Below are positions 18,419 to 26,036 of a stretch of DNA of 64,000 nt, in pieces. Location of the stretch: contig CAYGRE010000016.1 of NCBI GenBank assembly GCA_964352215.1, positions 14,783 through 78,782 of the forward strand. Direction: 5' to 3'. A program made the position numbers and the translations under genes. Numbering within the stretch: the stretch's first letter is position 1; each line of letters opens with the position of its first letter. The stretch is from CAWUKT01 sp964352215 (GTDB lineage: Bacteria; Bacteroidota; Bacteroidia; J057; JADKCL01). The notes under the pieces were generated by a model. The model was not told where the DNA came from. It made no database searches and worked only from the letters and a program-made list of their open reading frames with translations.

Positions 18419-18455
18419 AAGAGGCTGTCTTTGTAGGGCAGCCTCTTCAGTTTTT
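18419..18455 (+). terminator. Rho-independent terminator after the FecR-like gene
   Basis: AAGAGGCTGTC (18419-18429) pairs with GGCAGCCTCTT (18437-18447) with one G-U pair and a 7-nt loop, followed by CAGTTTTT. The left arm begins 1 bp after the stop codon. Same core as the terminators at 12304 and 38148. Confidence 0.85.
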
Positions 18456-18583
18456 CATCTCTCCTTTTTTACCTTTCCTTTTTTACCTCTCCTCGATTTT
18501 TCCACTCCTTGTCAGTTATTTTCACCTCTCCCCTTCTGATAATGATTGCATAATTCTCATGCATTCACCATCTTCATTCCCGC

Positions 18584-19483
18584 ATGTCGCGTTTCTCCTA
18601 TTTACTTCTTGTATGGATATGGCTCCCTCTGCTGGTTTCTCTTTACTCAACGAGCAAAGCCGATCAACCGAGCACGATTCCTGATGATGTGACCGATCTT
18701 CTCCGGCATGATAAACATGCGCTTCTTTATTACCCGGAGGTCAATGGGTGGCTGGAAGATGCATATCTGATCACCCGCAAGAAAACATTTCACAAAGGGC
18801 TCTCTATCCCCCACCGGAGTAATTCCTGGATTTTCAAGCTTCAAGAGGCGGTGGAAAGCCCTGAAGCCATTCCAAGGGACTCTGTCTATTCGTATTGCCG
18901 GACTGGGTATATGCAGCTCGTAGGCATCTTTGAGGCAGAGTTAGAAGACCTCTACCAGATTACCGTGGTTGCAGGCAGTAAACTATTGAGGAATATCCCT
19001 TTTGAAGCGTTTGTGAAATACGAGTATTCAGAAGGGGAATCTCCCCGGTTCCTGACGGAGTTTTGGGCGGTGAGTTACCTCTACAACCTCAATTTTGAAC
19101 GGATCGAGAAACGTGCTGCTCCCGGAATAATCCAATGGGATAGCAGTGGTTTATATCTGAAGGATCCTCCACCGAGCCAGGGGACTTCAATATTTCACCG
19201 TTGGCCGGGAAAAGCACGGTCCTTACCGCCGGGCAAGTCTCATCGCTTCACTGAACTTATTGCCAAAGGTTACTTTACCGACGAAGCATTGGGGCTTAGC
19301 AGAACTGAATACCTGGATAGCATCAGGAACCTTGATGACCAAAGTGGCCTTGACCCCAGAATCTGGGCTTCCAGCATTGTCTATGGTGAAATAGCACCTG
19401 TCAATCCCCCCTTTTCATTTCCCTGGTGGATTCTTGTCCCGATCGGGCTGGTGCTTGTAATTGTCTTTGGAAGAAGGTTATAG
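18584..19483 (+). CDS. Membrane protein with an eroded CHAT-like domain
   Basis: 299 residues. N-terminal signal/anchor (4-22) and a C-terminal transmembrane helix (about 277-297, 'WWILVPIGLVLVIVFG'). Residues about 125-180 read like the first half of a CHAT (caspase-like) domain: 'QITVVAGSKLLRNIPFEAFV' then 'FLTEFWAVSYLYNL'. Residues about 225-262 read like its end: 'ELIAKGYFTDEALGLSRTEY' then 'LDPRIWASSIVYGE'. The stretch that should carry the catalytic His and Cys is missing and replaced by a short, Pro-rich linker. I infer a degenerate, non-proteolytic CHAT relative. It lies 166 bp downstream of the sigma/FecR pair, behind a terminator. The assignment is by eye and needs a profile search. 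Confidence 0.5.
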   Translation: MSRFSYLLLVWIWLPLLVSLYSTSKADQPSTIPDDVTDLLRHDKHALLYYPEVNGWLEDAYLITRKKTFHKGLSIPHRSNSWIFKLQEAVESPEAIPRDSVYSYCRTGYMQLVGIFEAELEDLYQITVVAGSKLLRNIPFEAFVKYEYSEGESPRFLTEFWAVSYLYNLNFERIEKRAAPGIIQWDSSGLYLKDPPPSQGTSIFHRWPGKARSLPPGKSHRFTELIAKGYFTDEALGLSRTEYLDSIRNLDDQSGLDPRIWASSIVYGEIAPVNPPFSFPWWILVPIGLVLVIVFGRRL

Positions 19484-19552
19484 GGATAATTCTATATTTA
19501 AGGAATATGGCCTGTAGGTACATTGGCTTGTAGGTACTATGGCTAATAGGTA

Positions 19553-20482
19553 CTATGGCTTGCCTAAATGGATCAACGCATCTCCAGTGTTGACGATTGG
19601 CTGGTTGTTCAAACCTATGATATACCCATTTCCAGGAGCCCTTACCTCATGTATTTTTTTACCGTACGGATCTCCCAGATGTGCCAGCACTTCGGACTTG
19701 GAAACAAATTTGCCGTACTCGATAAAGGGTACAAACAAACCAGAACTTCTTGCCCTGATCCAGGACCTGTCTCTTATTTCTACAGAGGGTGTCCCTTCTG
19801 AATCCTGGTAGATCATTCCGAGATAGGCCATCAAACGCTTGATTACCTTTACAGCATGCCAGATTGCATTGTCATCCAATCGCAGGGATTCTCCGCCTTC
19901 GTATACAATAATCGGTTTATTGATATTGGAAGCAGCCTTGCGAAATGAGCCCGGAATTTCTTTGGAATGAACAAGAAAGGGGGCTCTTACAGCTTTGCCC
20001 AACTCATAAATTTCCGGTCGATCAAAATTGCAGCGTATCTGAGGATAATTGGTTCTACTTGCCCCTCCGGTGTGGAGATCCAGTATATAATCTGCTTTGG
20101 GGACAATATTGTCCATGATTGTTTTGGCGATTCGACGGGCCAGTGATCCCCGTGTACTGCCCGGAAATGAACGGTTCAGATCCTTCCCATCGGGAAGGGT
20201 TCGGCTTTGGTTGTTGAAGCCATAAATATTCACGATTGGAATGGTGATCACCGTCCCGGAAACCGGCATCAGGGTATTGTTCCGCGCCATTCGGCGAATC
20301 GCCTCAGCACCATTGATCTCATCACCATGCATGGTCGCTGTTATCAGCAAAGTTGGTCCCGGCTCATGCCCACGGTACACGTGAACCGGCATGTCAATCA
20401 AAGTATGCGAAGGTAACCGGTCAATTTCCAAACCGATTTCTTTCCGTTCGCCTGGGCCAATCTGTACTCCGTTAATTTCCAT
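19553..20482 (-). CDS. Succinylglutamate desuccinylase/aspartoacylase-family M14 hydrolase
   Basis: 309 residues. Zinc ligands of the M14 aspartoacylase group are visible: His52 and Glu55 in 'ATMHGDEINGAEAI', and His137 in 'ILDLHTGG', with a downstream 'YEGGES' glutamate as catalytic base. The C-terminal quarter is the barrel-like tail seen in this family ('VRAPGNGYIIGLNNQPIV'). Members hydrolyse N-acyl or amide bonds of small carboxylated substrates. It is 6 bp downstream of a RimK-type glutamate ligase. That recurring pairing suggests it trims what RimK adds (glutamate or glutamate-like residues), but the substrate is inferred. ATG start at 20482. Not the arginine-catabolic astE context. 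Confidence 0.85.
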   Translation of the reverse strand: MEINGVQIGPGERKEIGLEIDRLPSHTLIDMPVHVYRGHEPGPTLLITATMHGDEINGAEAIRRMARNNTLMPVSGTVITIPIVNIYGFNNQSRTLPDGKDLNRSFPGSTRGSLARRIAKTIMDNIVPKADYILDLHTGGASRTNYPQIRCNFDRPEIYELGKAVRAPFLVHSKEIPGSFRKAASNINKPIIVYEGGESLRLDDNAIWHAVKVIKRLMAYLGMIYQDSEGTPSVEIRDRSWIRARSSGLFVPFIEYGKFVSKSEVLAHLGDPYGKKIHEVRAPGNGYIIGLNNQPIVNTGDALIHLGKP

Positions 20483-20488
20483 GGTAGG

Positions 20489-21397
20489 TTAAACTCCGAT
20501 ATTGTCCCTTGTTTTAGGAAGTTGCCGATACTTTCGTTCGATGAATCTGATGATTGCAGCGGCCACATCTACACCACTTGCCTCCTCGATGCCCTCGAGG
20601 CCAGGAGATGAGTTGACCTCCAGTACGAGGGGTCCCCTTTTTGAAGGCAGCATATCAACACCAGCTACGGACAATCCTAATGCCTTGGCAGCCCGGATTG
20701 CGGTATCCTTCTCTTTGGGGGTCAAATAGATTTTCCTCGCCGTTCCCCCCCGGTGCAGATTCGACCGGAATTCTCCTTCAGGCCCTTTCCTTTCCATTGA
20801 AGCGACGACTTCACCATTAACCACAAATGCACGCAGGTCTCTTCCATCCGCCTCCGGAACAAATTCCTGGATGAGAATACTGGTATTGATGGCGTGAAAT
20901 GCTTCAATGACAGATTGTGCAGCAGGACGGGTTTCAGCCAGTACCACTCCTAATCCTTGAGTGCCCTCTAAAAGCTTGATCACGATGGGGGGGCCGCCAA
21001 CATACTCGATCAGACCTCCGACTTCAAGGCTCTCTCTTGAAAATGCAGTTTTGGGCATCCCTAATCCTGCTTTGGACAGGATCTGAATTGATCTGAGCTT
21101 ATCTCTTGACCGAACGATCGCCTGAGAATTGGCAGCGGAAAACACCCCCATCATCTCAAACTGGCGAACGATGGTAGAGCCATAACTGGTCGCTGAAGTG
21201 CCGATCCTCGGGATAACTGCATCGAATCCCCCTAGAAGACGTCCCTGATAAAGGAGGTTGGGTTTATCCGCCTCGGTGAGTACCACACATTTCAGGTGGT
21301 CAATTACCTCAACATGATGCCCACGCTCCTTGGCTGCCAGAACAAGCCGGTTGGTACTGTGGATTCTGGGATTACGAGACAATATCGCAATGCGCAT
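20489..21397 (-). CDS. rimK: RimK-family ATP-grasp glutamate ligase
   Basis: 302 residues from ATG 21397; the frame extends two codons to a TTG that is not needed. Shine-Dalgarno GAGGA lies 11 bp upstream. N-terminal RimK preATP-grasp segment ('MRIAILSRNPRIHSTNRLV'), ATP-grasp core with 'IKLLEGTQGLGVVLAE' and the metal-binding end 'LVLEVNSSPGLEGIE'. RimK adds glutamate residues to the C-terminus of ribosomal protein S6; close relatives make gamma- or alpha-linked peptides on other acceptors. It forms a two-gene unit with the M14 hydrolase downstream. I see no S6 gene here. The symbol reflects family membership; acceptor not determined. Confidence 0.85.
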   Translation of the reverse strand: MRIAILSRNPRIHSTNRLVLAAKERGHHVEVIDHLKCVVLTEADKPNLLYQGRLLGGFDAVIPRIGTSATSYGSTIVRQFEMMGVFSAANSQAIVRSRDKLRSIQILSKAGLGMPKTAFSRESLEVGGLIEYVGGPPIVIKLLEGTQGLGVVLAETRPAAQSVIEAFHAINTSILIQEFVPEADGRDLRAFVVNGEVVASMERKGPEGEFRSNLHRGGTARKIYLTPKEKDTAIRAAKALGLSVAGVDMLPSKRGPLVLEVNSSPGLEGIEEASGVDVAAAIIRFIERKYRQLPKTRDNIGV

Positions 21398-21530
21398 GGG
21401 CAAAAAGTCCTCTTATTAGGATTTGAATCAGCTGTAAGTTAGGTCTTTTTTGAATTCTTTTGAGCAAGACAGCCACTGGAGGGTGGAGAGATAGTCAAGT
21501 ATAAATTCATCCAGCTTCAAAACAGAATCA

Positions 21531-23165
21531 TTAAATTGGGACACCATGGAAATAGTTCAGCCTGGACAAAGCCTCCTTTACCTCTTCTGTCTTTGCTTCT
21601 TTTAACTCCAGCTTCATTGGCGTCCCTCCTGCCTCCACTACCCCCTGGTGCTCAACCAGGTAAGGCACTCCTTCCCGCTTCTCTACCCCGATAATCTTAT
21701 AGGTGTAGCCAATCGGGATATTGGGAAAGCAAATTTGGTTGCCATTGCAAACCTTGTCACCGGGCAGGATGGAACGCGTCTCCTTCAAAACGAGAAAAAA
21801 TGCCTTGTCCCCGGGGTTATCCACCTCCAGCGCAACATTCGCCAGCGGCAAACCTGTGTTTAGGTAACGGTCACAATTGATCCAACCCAGCCTTCGACTG
21901 CTAAGAATATTGTACATCACGCCCCGGCTACCCCTCCCTTTCATGGCAACCTGGGTAGTTCCCAAACTGTCCATTTTACCCTCTACTTCGAGCAGAATTC
22001 CCTGGTAGTATTCATCGGCAATGATGCCACTCTTTACAAAGTTGTCATACTCTTCCTGGAAATCGGCCCATTTGTAATCCCGGTCAATTACTGATTCTGG
22101 TTGAAAGAAAAAGGTGATTTTCATATTGTCACTTGAAACGAATTCGCCCTCTTTTGAAAATGCAGGGTAAAAATGCATTCTTCCTAATAAGCGGCGGCCT
22201 TTGTGCGCAAATGAAGGAAATGGATTTCCGAGCAAATGAATGTTCTTCGTTTCTCCCCCCGCAGTAACCGTAAATTCAAACGTGCACGAACCCGTGATAT
22301 TTTTGCGCCCGGCATCAGCGGGATACTCCAAATAATTTGAAATGTACACCGACATTGCTCTGGCTCCTCCGGGAAAAGTTGCTCTCCGAACATATTTACC
22401 GGGATAGATTCTGGACATATCCCTTTGGTTGAAACCATAGCGTTCTGAGATTTCATTTCCCAGGGGTAACCAATCCACGTTTCCATTCTTTCTGCTTCCG
22501 ATAAATGTCTGCATTCCCCTTTTCAAATCACGGGTTGGTATCTTCAGTTCAATCTCCTTGTCTTTCCCCAGTTCTAATTCATTCCCTTCGCGGTCCTGAG
22601 CGGTAATCTTTAACATCCCACCAGTTTCAAGAATACGGTCCCCAGACATGGTTCCCAGTCCATTTTGAATCGACCTGCTTATACTCAGGAATTCATCAAC
22701 AACCACTTTGACCTGTCCTGATACCGGTTTGCCATCGGACCTGACAAAAGCATCATGGGGAATGGTAACCAGGCTGCCCTGCCGCCCTTCCACTACGCCT
22801 CCCTCCCGACATGAAATATAACTAACCGTAGGTTGCTCCTCATCTAATTCCATAAGATATGCGAGCCCTTTGTGCTGAACCTGTTTGGTTTCTTTCGAAT
22901 GGATATCCTGGTTGTTTGCCCTGGCATCCGATTTTATTGCGGTCGCCTTCTGTTCCTTCAATCCATCGGTGATATCATCAACTGCATATATTGAAGTGTC
23001 CGTTTTCAGAGGTTTTATGGTAGGAATCGCATTGTTCGTAGCCATAGCGACTGAATCCTTGCTGGTTTCTCCTTCTGCCAGGGTGGACTTGCCTCCGCTA
23101 TCTGATTGACAGGAGGAAATCAAAAAAAGGAAGGTCAGGGCTGAAAAAAAGATTGAATTCTTCAT
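21531..23165 (-). CDS. Large exported lipoprotein of unknown function
   Basis: 544 residues from ATG 23165; a longer frame upstream lacks a signal peptide and is rejected. The lipobox 'FLISSC' gives Cys19 as lipidated residue, followed by a Ser/Thr/Gly-rich linker. Residues about 135-240 have the pattern 'GGVVEGRQGSLVTIPHDAFV' then 'GKPVSGQVKVVVDEFLSI' and 'LETGGMLKITAQDREGNEL', which matches a ZU5-like beta-sandwich common in Bacteroidota lipoproteins. The central part ('FVSSDNMKITFFFQPESV') and C-terminal Ig-like strands are not recognised. Expected at the outer membrane or periplasm. Divergent from the DUF6843-like gene (110 bp between starts), with which it may share a control region. Confidence 0.65.
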   Translation of the reverse strand: MKNSIFFSALTFLFLISSCQSDSGGKSTLAEGETSKDSVAMATNNAIPTIKPLKTDTSIYAVDDITDGLKEQKATAIKSDARANNQDIHSKETKQVQHKGLAYLMELDEEQPTVSYISCREGGVVEGRQGSLVTIPHDAFVRSDGKPVSGQVKVVVDEFLSISRSIQNGLGTMSGDRILETGGMLKITAQDREGNELELGKDKEIELKIPTRDLKRGMQTFIGSRKNGNVDWLPLGNEISERYGFNQRDMSRIYPGKYVRRATFPGGARAMSVYISNYLEYPADAGRKNITGSCTFEFTVTAGGETKNIHLLGNPFPSFAHKGRRLLGRMHFYPAFSKEGEFVSSDNMKITFFFQPESVIDRDYKWADFQEEYDNFVKSGIIADEYYQGILLEVEGKMDSLGTTQVAMKGRGSRGVMYNILSSRRLGWINCDRYLNTGLPLANVALEVDNPGDKAFFLVLKETRSILPGDKVCNGNQICFPNIPIGYTYKIIGVEKREGVPYLVEHQGVVEAGGTPMKLELKEAKTEEVKEALSRLNYFHGVPI

Positions 23166-23275
23166 GGTTCTTGGTTGAGTGTACTGTCCACAGAACGGAC
23201 TATTGGCAGAAGGTAACACCCCCTCTCCCCAATTATTTTTCCAGAGTTGCCTCTCCTTGTATTAAATTTGGGGCA

Positions 23276-23845
23276 ATGGACAGAAAAAAAAGGTTCTTCA
23301 ACAGGATGCTTTTGGTTTGTGGAGGAAGTGCCCTCCTCGCCTTTGCGCTGTATATTTTGTTCACCAAAAGGCAGGCGCGGTACTATTACATTCCAGAAGG
23401 ATACACTGGGTGGGTCACTGTCAAGTATGAAAAGGAAGGGCAACCACCGTTGAAAGAAGTAGATGGGACCTGGGAGTTGAGAATACCTGCCTCAGGGGTG
23501 TTGGAAACATCCAGTTCATTGGGGAGCGGCTGGGCCCGGGACGAGTTTTTCTGGACTGACGGTGTGAATGACGAGAAAATTCCGAGGAAGGTGGATGTTG
23601 ATGGCGAAGCGATGCGGTCTGTGCATGACCGGGAGGAGGGGTCACCCGACTATTCAGAATTGATGATTAACATGCCGGATGGAAGCGACACCACCTTATG
23701 GGACGGTACCCGAATTTCCAAACAGGGTCAATCTGTAGAAGTACGGTCAGGACGTAACCTTCTTGAACATTTTTACATTACCGCTGAGCCTCAACCTTTC
23801 TTTTTTGAGCATGATTCCGTTCCAGACGACCGGAAAATCTGGTAA
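23276..23845 (+). CDS. Membrane-anchored protein with DUF6843-like domain
   Basis: 189 residues from ATG 23276; the open frame upstream is antisense to the lipoprotein gene. One N-terminal transmembrane helix (about 10-31, 'MLLVCGGSALLAFALYILF') followed by an exported domain beginning 'YYYIPEGYTGWVTVKYEKEG' and containing 'ASGVLETSSSLGSG' and 'DEFFWTDGV'. The opening resembles DUF6843 proteins of Bacteroidota. Function unknown. It ends 133 bp before rpsP and is probably transcribed separately from it. Confidence 0.6.
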   Translation: MDRKKRFFNRMLLVCGGSALLAFALYILFTKRQARYYYIPEGYTGWVTVKYEKEGQPPLKEVDGTWELRIPASGVLETSSSLGSGWARDEFFWTDGVNDEKIPRKVDVDGEAMRSVHDREEGSPDYSELMINMPDGSDTTLWDGTRISKQGQSVEVRSGRNLLEHFYITAEPQPFFFEHDSVPDDRKIW

Positions 23846-23901
23846 GTAATCAAAATGAAGTGGTGTAAAGCCCCGTAAATGAATAAAAAAGCTGAATAGC
23901 T

Positions 23902-23933
23902 TTTGGTAATTATGGGAAAGCACACTAATTTTG
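23902..23933 (+). promoter_or_regulatory. Bacteroidota-type promoter for rpsP
   Basis: TTTG at 23902-23905 (-33 element), 20-bp spacer, then TAATTTTG at 23926-23933, an exact match to the TAnnTTTG -7 element of Bacteroidota primary sigma factors. It lies 46 bp upstream of the rpsP ATG. Confidence 0.65.
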
Positions 23934-23978
23934 CAACTCGTTCGAAATTAAAGAATAGCATAAAGTCTAAAATAGAAT

Positions 23979-24533
23979 ATGTCGGTAAGACTCAGATTAA
24001 GCAGACAAGGACGTAAGGGTCGCCCCTTCTACTACATCGTAGCGGCTGATTCCCGTTCCCGTCGTGATGGAAGGTACCTGGAGAAATTAGGTACTTACAA
24101 TCCCATCCCGGATCCAGCACAAATTGATGTGAACCACGATGCAGCCCTGAAGTGGTTGCTGGATGGAGCACAGCCATCAGATACAGTACGGTCGATTCTG
24201 CGCTACGCAGGGATCAATCTGAAGTTTGCTTTGATCAAGCAGGGGAAAACCGAAGAAGAAGTTGAGACGATTTACCAGCGGTGGGTAGCCGAAAAAGAAG
24301 CTAAGATCACCGGAAAGAAAAGTCGTCTTCAAGAAGAAGCTGCTCAGAAAGCTGAAGAAGCCAAAGCTCAGGAAGCTAAGGTTCGTGAAGCAAAAGCTGC
24401 TGCCATTGCTGCCAAGAACGCTCCTCCTAAGGAAGAAGTTGTTGAAGCTGCACCTGAGGCAGAAGAAGAAGCCCCTGAAGCTGAAGCTGCTGCTCCTGAA
24501 GCAGAGGCTACGGAAGAGACTTCTGCTGAGTAA
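23979..24533 (+). CDS. rpsP: 30S ribosomal protein S16 with long acidic/alanine-rich tail
   Basis: 184 residues; S16 proper is about 80-90. Residues 1-90 are canonical ('MSVRLRLSRQGRKGRPFYYI', 'RDGRYLEKLGTYNP', 'GAQPSDTVRSIL'). Residues about 105-184 form a charged helix ('EEAAQKAEEAKAQEAKVREA') and then a Pro-Glu-Ala tail ('PEAEEEAPEAEAAAPEAEA'). S16 helps assemble and stabilise the 30S body by binding 16S rRNA. Extended S16 tails are known in Bacteroidota; their role is unclear. First gene of a two-gene unit with rimM, 8 bp apart, the classic rpsP-rimM pairing for ribosome maturation. Confidence 0.97.
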   Translation: MSVRLRLSRQGRKGRPFYYIVAADSRSRRDGRYLEKLGTYNPIPDPAQIDVNHDAALKWLLDGAQPSDTVRSILRYAGINLKFALIKQGKTEEEVETIYQRWVAEKEAKITGKKSRLQEEAAQKAEEAKAQEAKVREAKAAAIAAKNAPPKEEVVEAAPEAEEEAPEAEAAAPEAEATEETSAE

Positions 24534-24541
24534 GCATTTCT

Positions 24542-25066
24542 ATGCTAATAGACGAATGCTACTGGGTAGGTGAGATCAGAAAAGCTCACGGAATTAAAGG
24601 AGAAGTAAAAGCTTACTTCGACGTTGACTACCTGGAAGAATACATAGACATGGAGTCAGTTTATATCCTTAACGGAAATAAATTGACTCCATTTTTCGTT
24701 TCTAAAATCAATCCTATTGGCCCTAACCTGGCCATTCTTACCCTGCGGGATGTCCATACACGAGAAGATGCAGAAGCCATCTTCGGCATGGAAATGTACC
24801 TTCCACTGGACGCGCTGCCGGAATTAGAAGAAGGACAATTTTACTACCATGACATCATTGGGTTCTCAGTTGAAGATCAAAATCTAGGCATCTTGGGAAC
24901 CGTCAAAGAAGTCCAGGAAATGCCCGCCAGTGATCTCCTGATCATGCACTACAAGGGCGCGGACGTGATGATTCCCATCACCGACCAAATTGTACTGAAA
25001 GCTGACGTTCCCAATGGGAAAGTATTCACCAACCTCCCGGAAGGTCTTTTAGAAATCTATACTTAA
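24542..25066 (+). CDS. rimM: 16S rRNA processing protein RimM
   Basis: 174 residues, normal length. N-terminal RimM domain ('YWVGEIRKAHGIKGEVKAY', the hallmark) and C-terminal PRC barrel ('YYHDIIGFSVEDQNLGILG', 'VMIPITDQIVLKAD'). It assists assembly of the 30S head around S19 and 16S rRNA. It directly follows rpsP; the usual trmD and rplS genes do not follow. Its stop codon overlaps by 4 bp the stop of the convergent SirB1-like gene, so TTAA serves both strands. Confidence 0.96.
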   Translation: MLIDECYWVGEIRKAHGIKGEVKAYFDVDYLEEYIDMESVYILNGNKLTPFFVSKINPIGPNLAILTLRDVHTREDAEAIFGMEMYLPLDALPELEEGQFYYHDIIGFSVEDQNLGILGTVKEVQEMPASDLLIMHYKGADVMIPITDQIVLKADVPNGKVFTNLPEGLLEIYT

Positions 25067-25911
25067 AAGTGGATGTCTATCGCCTCTAACAAGGCCTTGA
25101 TATCATCTACACGGTCCTGCTTTCCTGTCCTGTCAAAATCAACAATCAGATTGTTCAACAAGGACAGGATGATGTAAATATTTGAAGTCGGTTTAAAATA
25201 CGAGGCCTTGGGCTCAACTTTTACCTGTTCCAAATAATTCTTGAGACGCTCCCGGTTAAAGGTCTTTCCACCGTTATAGACATCTATATAAAACGGATCT
25301 TTCCGGTCATTGTAGTACAAGATGAAATACCCCGGAAGGAGAACCCCTCCAACCGGCATGTCCAATTGCTGGGCAATAATCAAATAAAGCAAGGACAGAG
25401 ACATTACATTCCCCTGTTGCTGCTCTATCAGATAGTTCAGGAAATTATTGTTCGGGTGCTGTGGACGGGCATTGTTCGGTCCATAGCCTTCCATTCTGAA
25501 GATGATATGATTCAGAACCTTTATCTGGTCAAATGGTGAGGCACTGGTGTCCAGTTCCAACCAGGCTTTATTGACCAACCGATTGAACTCCTTTCGGAAC
25601 AGTTCAAACTCCAGATCTGGAAATTGAATCCTGGAAACCAGAAACCATCCCATGAGCAGGTCCTTTCCCCCACCCCGTCGCCACTCCAGCAATTCCCTTG
25701 CCACCTCCTGCATCTGCAGACGGTGAATGGTATCTTCCAGGATACTTTGTACAACCGGGTCCTTAGAAATCTCCCATTCTGCTTCCAGCCTTTCCACACC
25801 TTCATTTCCCATGGCCAGCAACTCCGCCCACACTTGCTGACTGACATCAGGATCTTCATCATCGAGCAGACGTATGAGCGCTTTGAATTTTTGATCACTT
25901 ATGGTTGCCAT
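25063..25911 (-). CDS. SirB1/transglutaminase-like (Transglut_core2) family protein
   Basis: 282 residues from ATG 25911, preceded by an AGGAG Shine-Dalgarno; 25 further codons upstream are open but unlikely. The N-terminal 90 residues are helical, HEAT-like ('LLDDEDPDVSQQVWAELLAM'). The core resembles SirB1: 'NNNFLNYLIEQQQGNVMSLS' and 'QQLDMPVGGVLLPGYFILYY', matching the family pattern of a 'NS-L' loop, 'G-PisLs' and 'GV-lPgHF'. The usual His of PGHF reads Tyr here. Family members are widely conserved but poorly characterised; proteolytic or regulatory roles have been suggested. Tail-to-tail with rimM. Confidence 0.75.
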   Translation of the reverse strand: MATISDQKFKALIRLLDDEDPDVSQQVWAELLAMGNEGVERLEAEWEISKDPVVQSILEDTIHRLQMQEVARELLEWRRGGGKDLLMGWFLVSRIQFPDLEFELFRKEFNRLVNKAWLELDTSASPFDQIKVLNHIIFRMEGYGPNNARPQHPNNNFLNYLIEQQQGNVMSLSLLYLIIAQQLDMPVGGVLLPGYFILYYNDRKDPFYIDVYNGGKTFNRERLKNYLEQVKVEPKASYFKPTSNIYIILSLLNNLIVDFDRTGKQDRVDDIKALLEAIDIHF

Positions 25912-26036
25912 CCTATCTCCTTTCTTTTTGATTAAGATTCCCAATGGGAATGCGGTCAAGAAATTGTACCAAGATTTACTAAACAAACGATACTGCGGAA
26001 CAAAGGTTGCACCGGGAAAGAAAGAAGCTGGAATGA

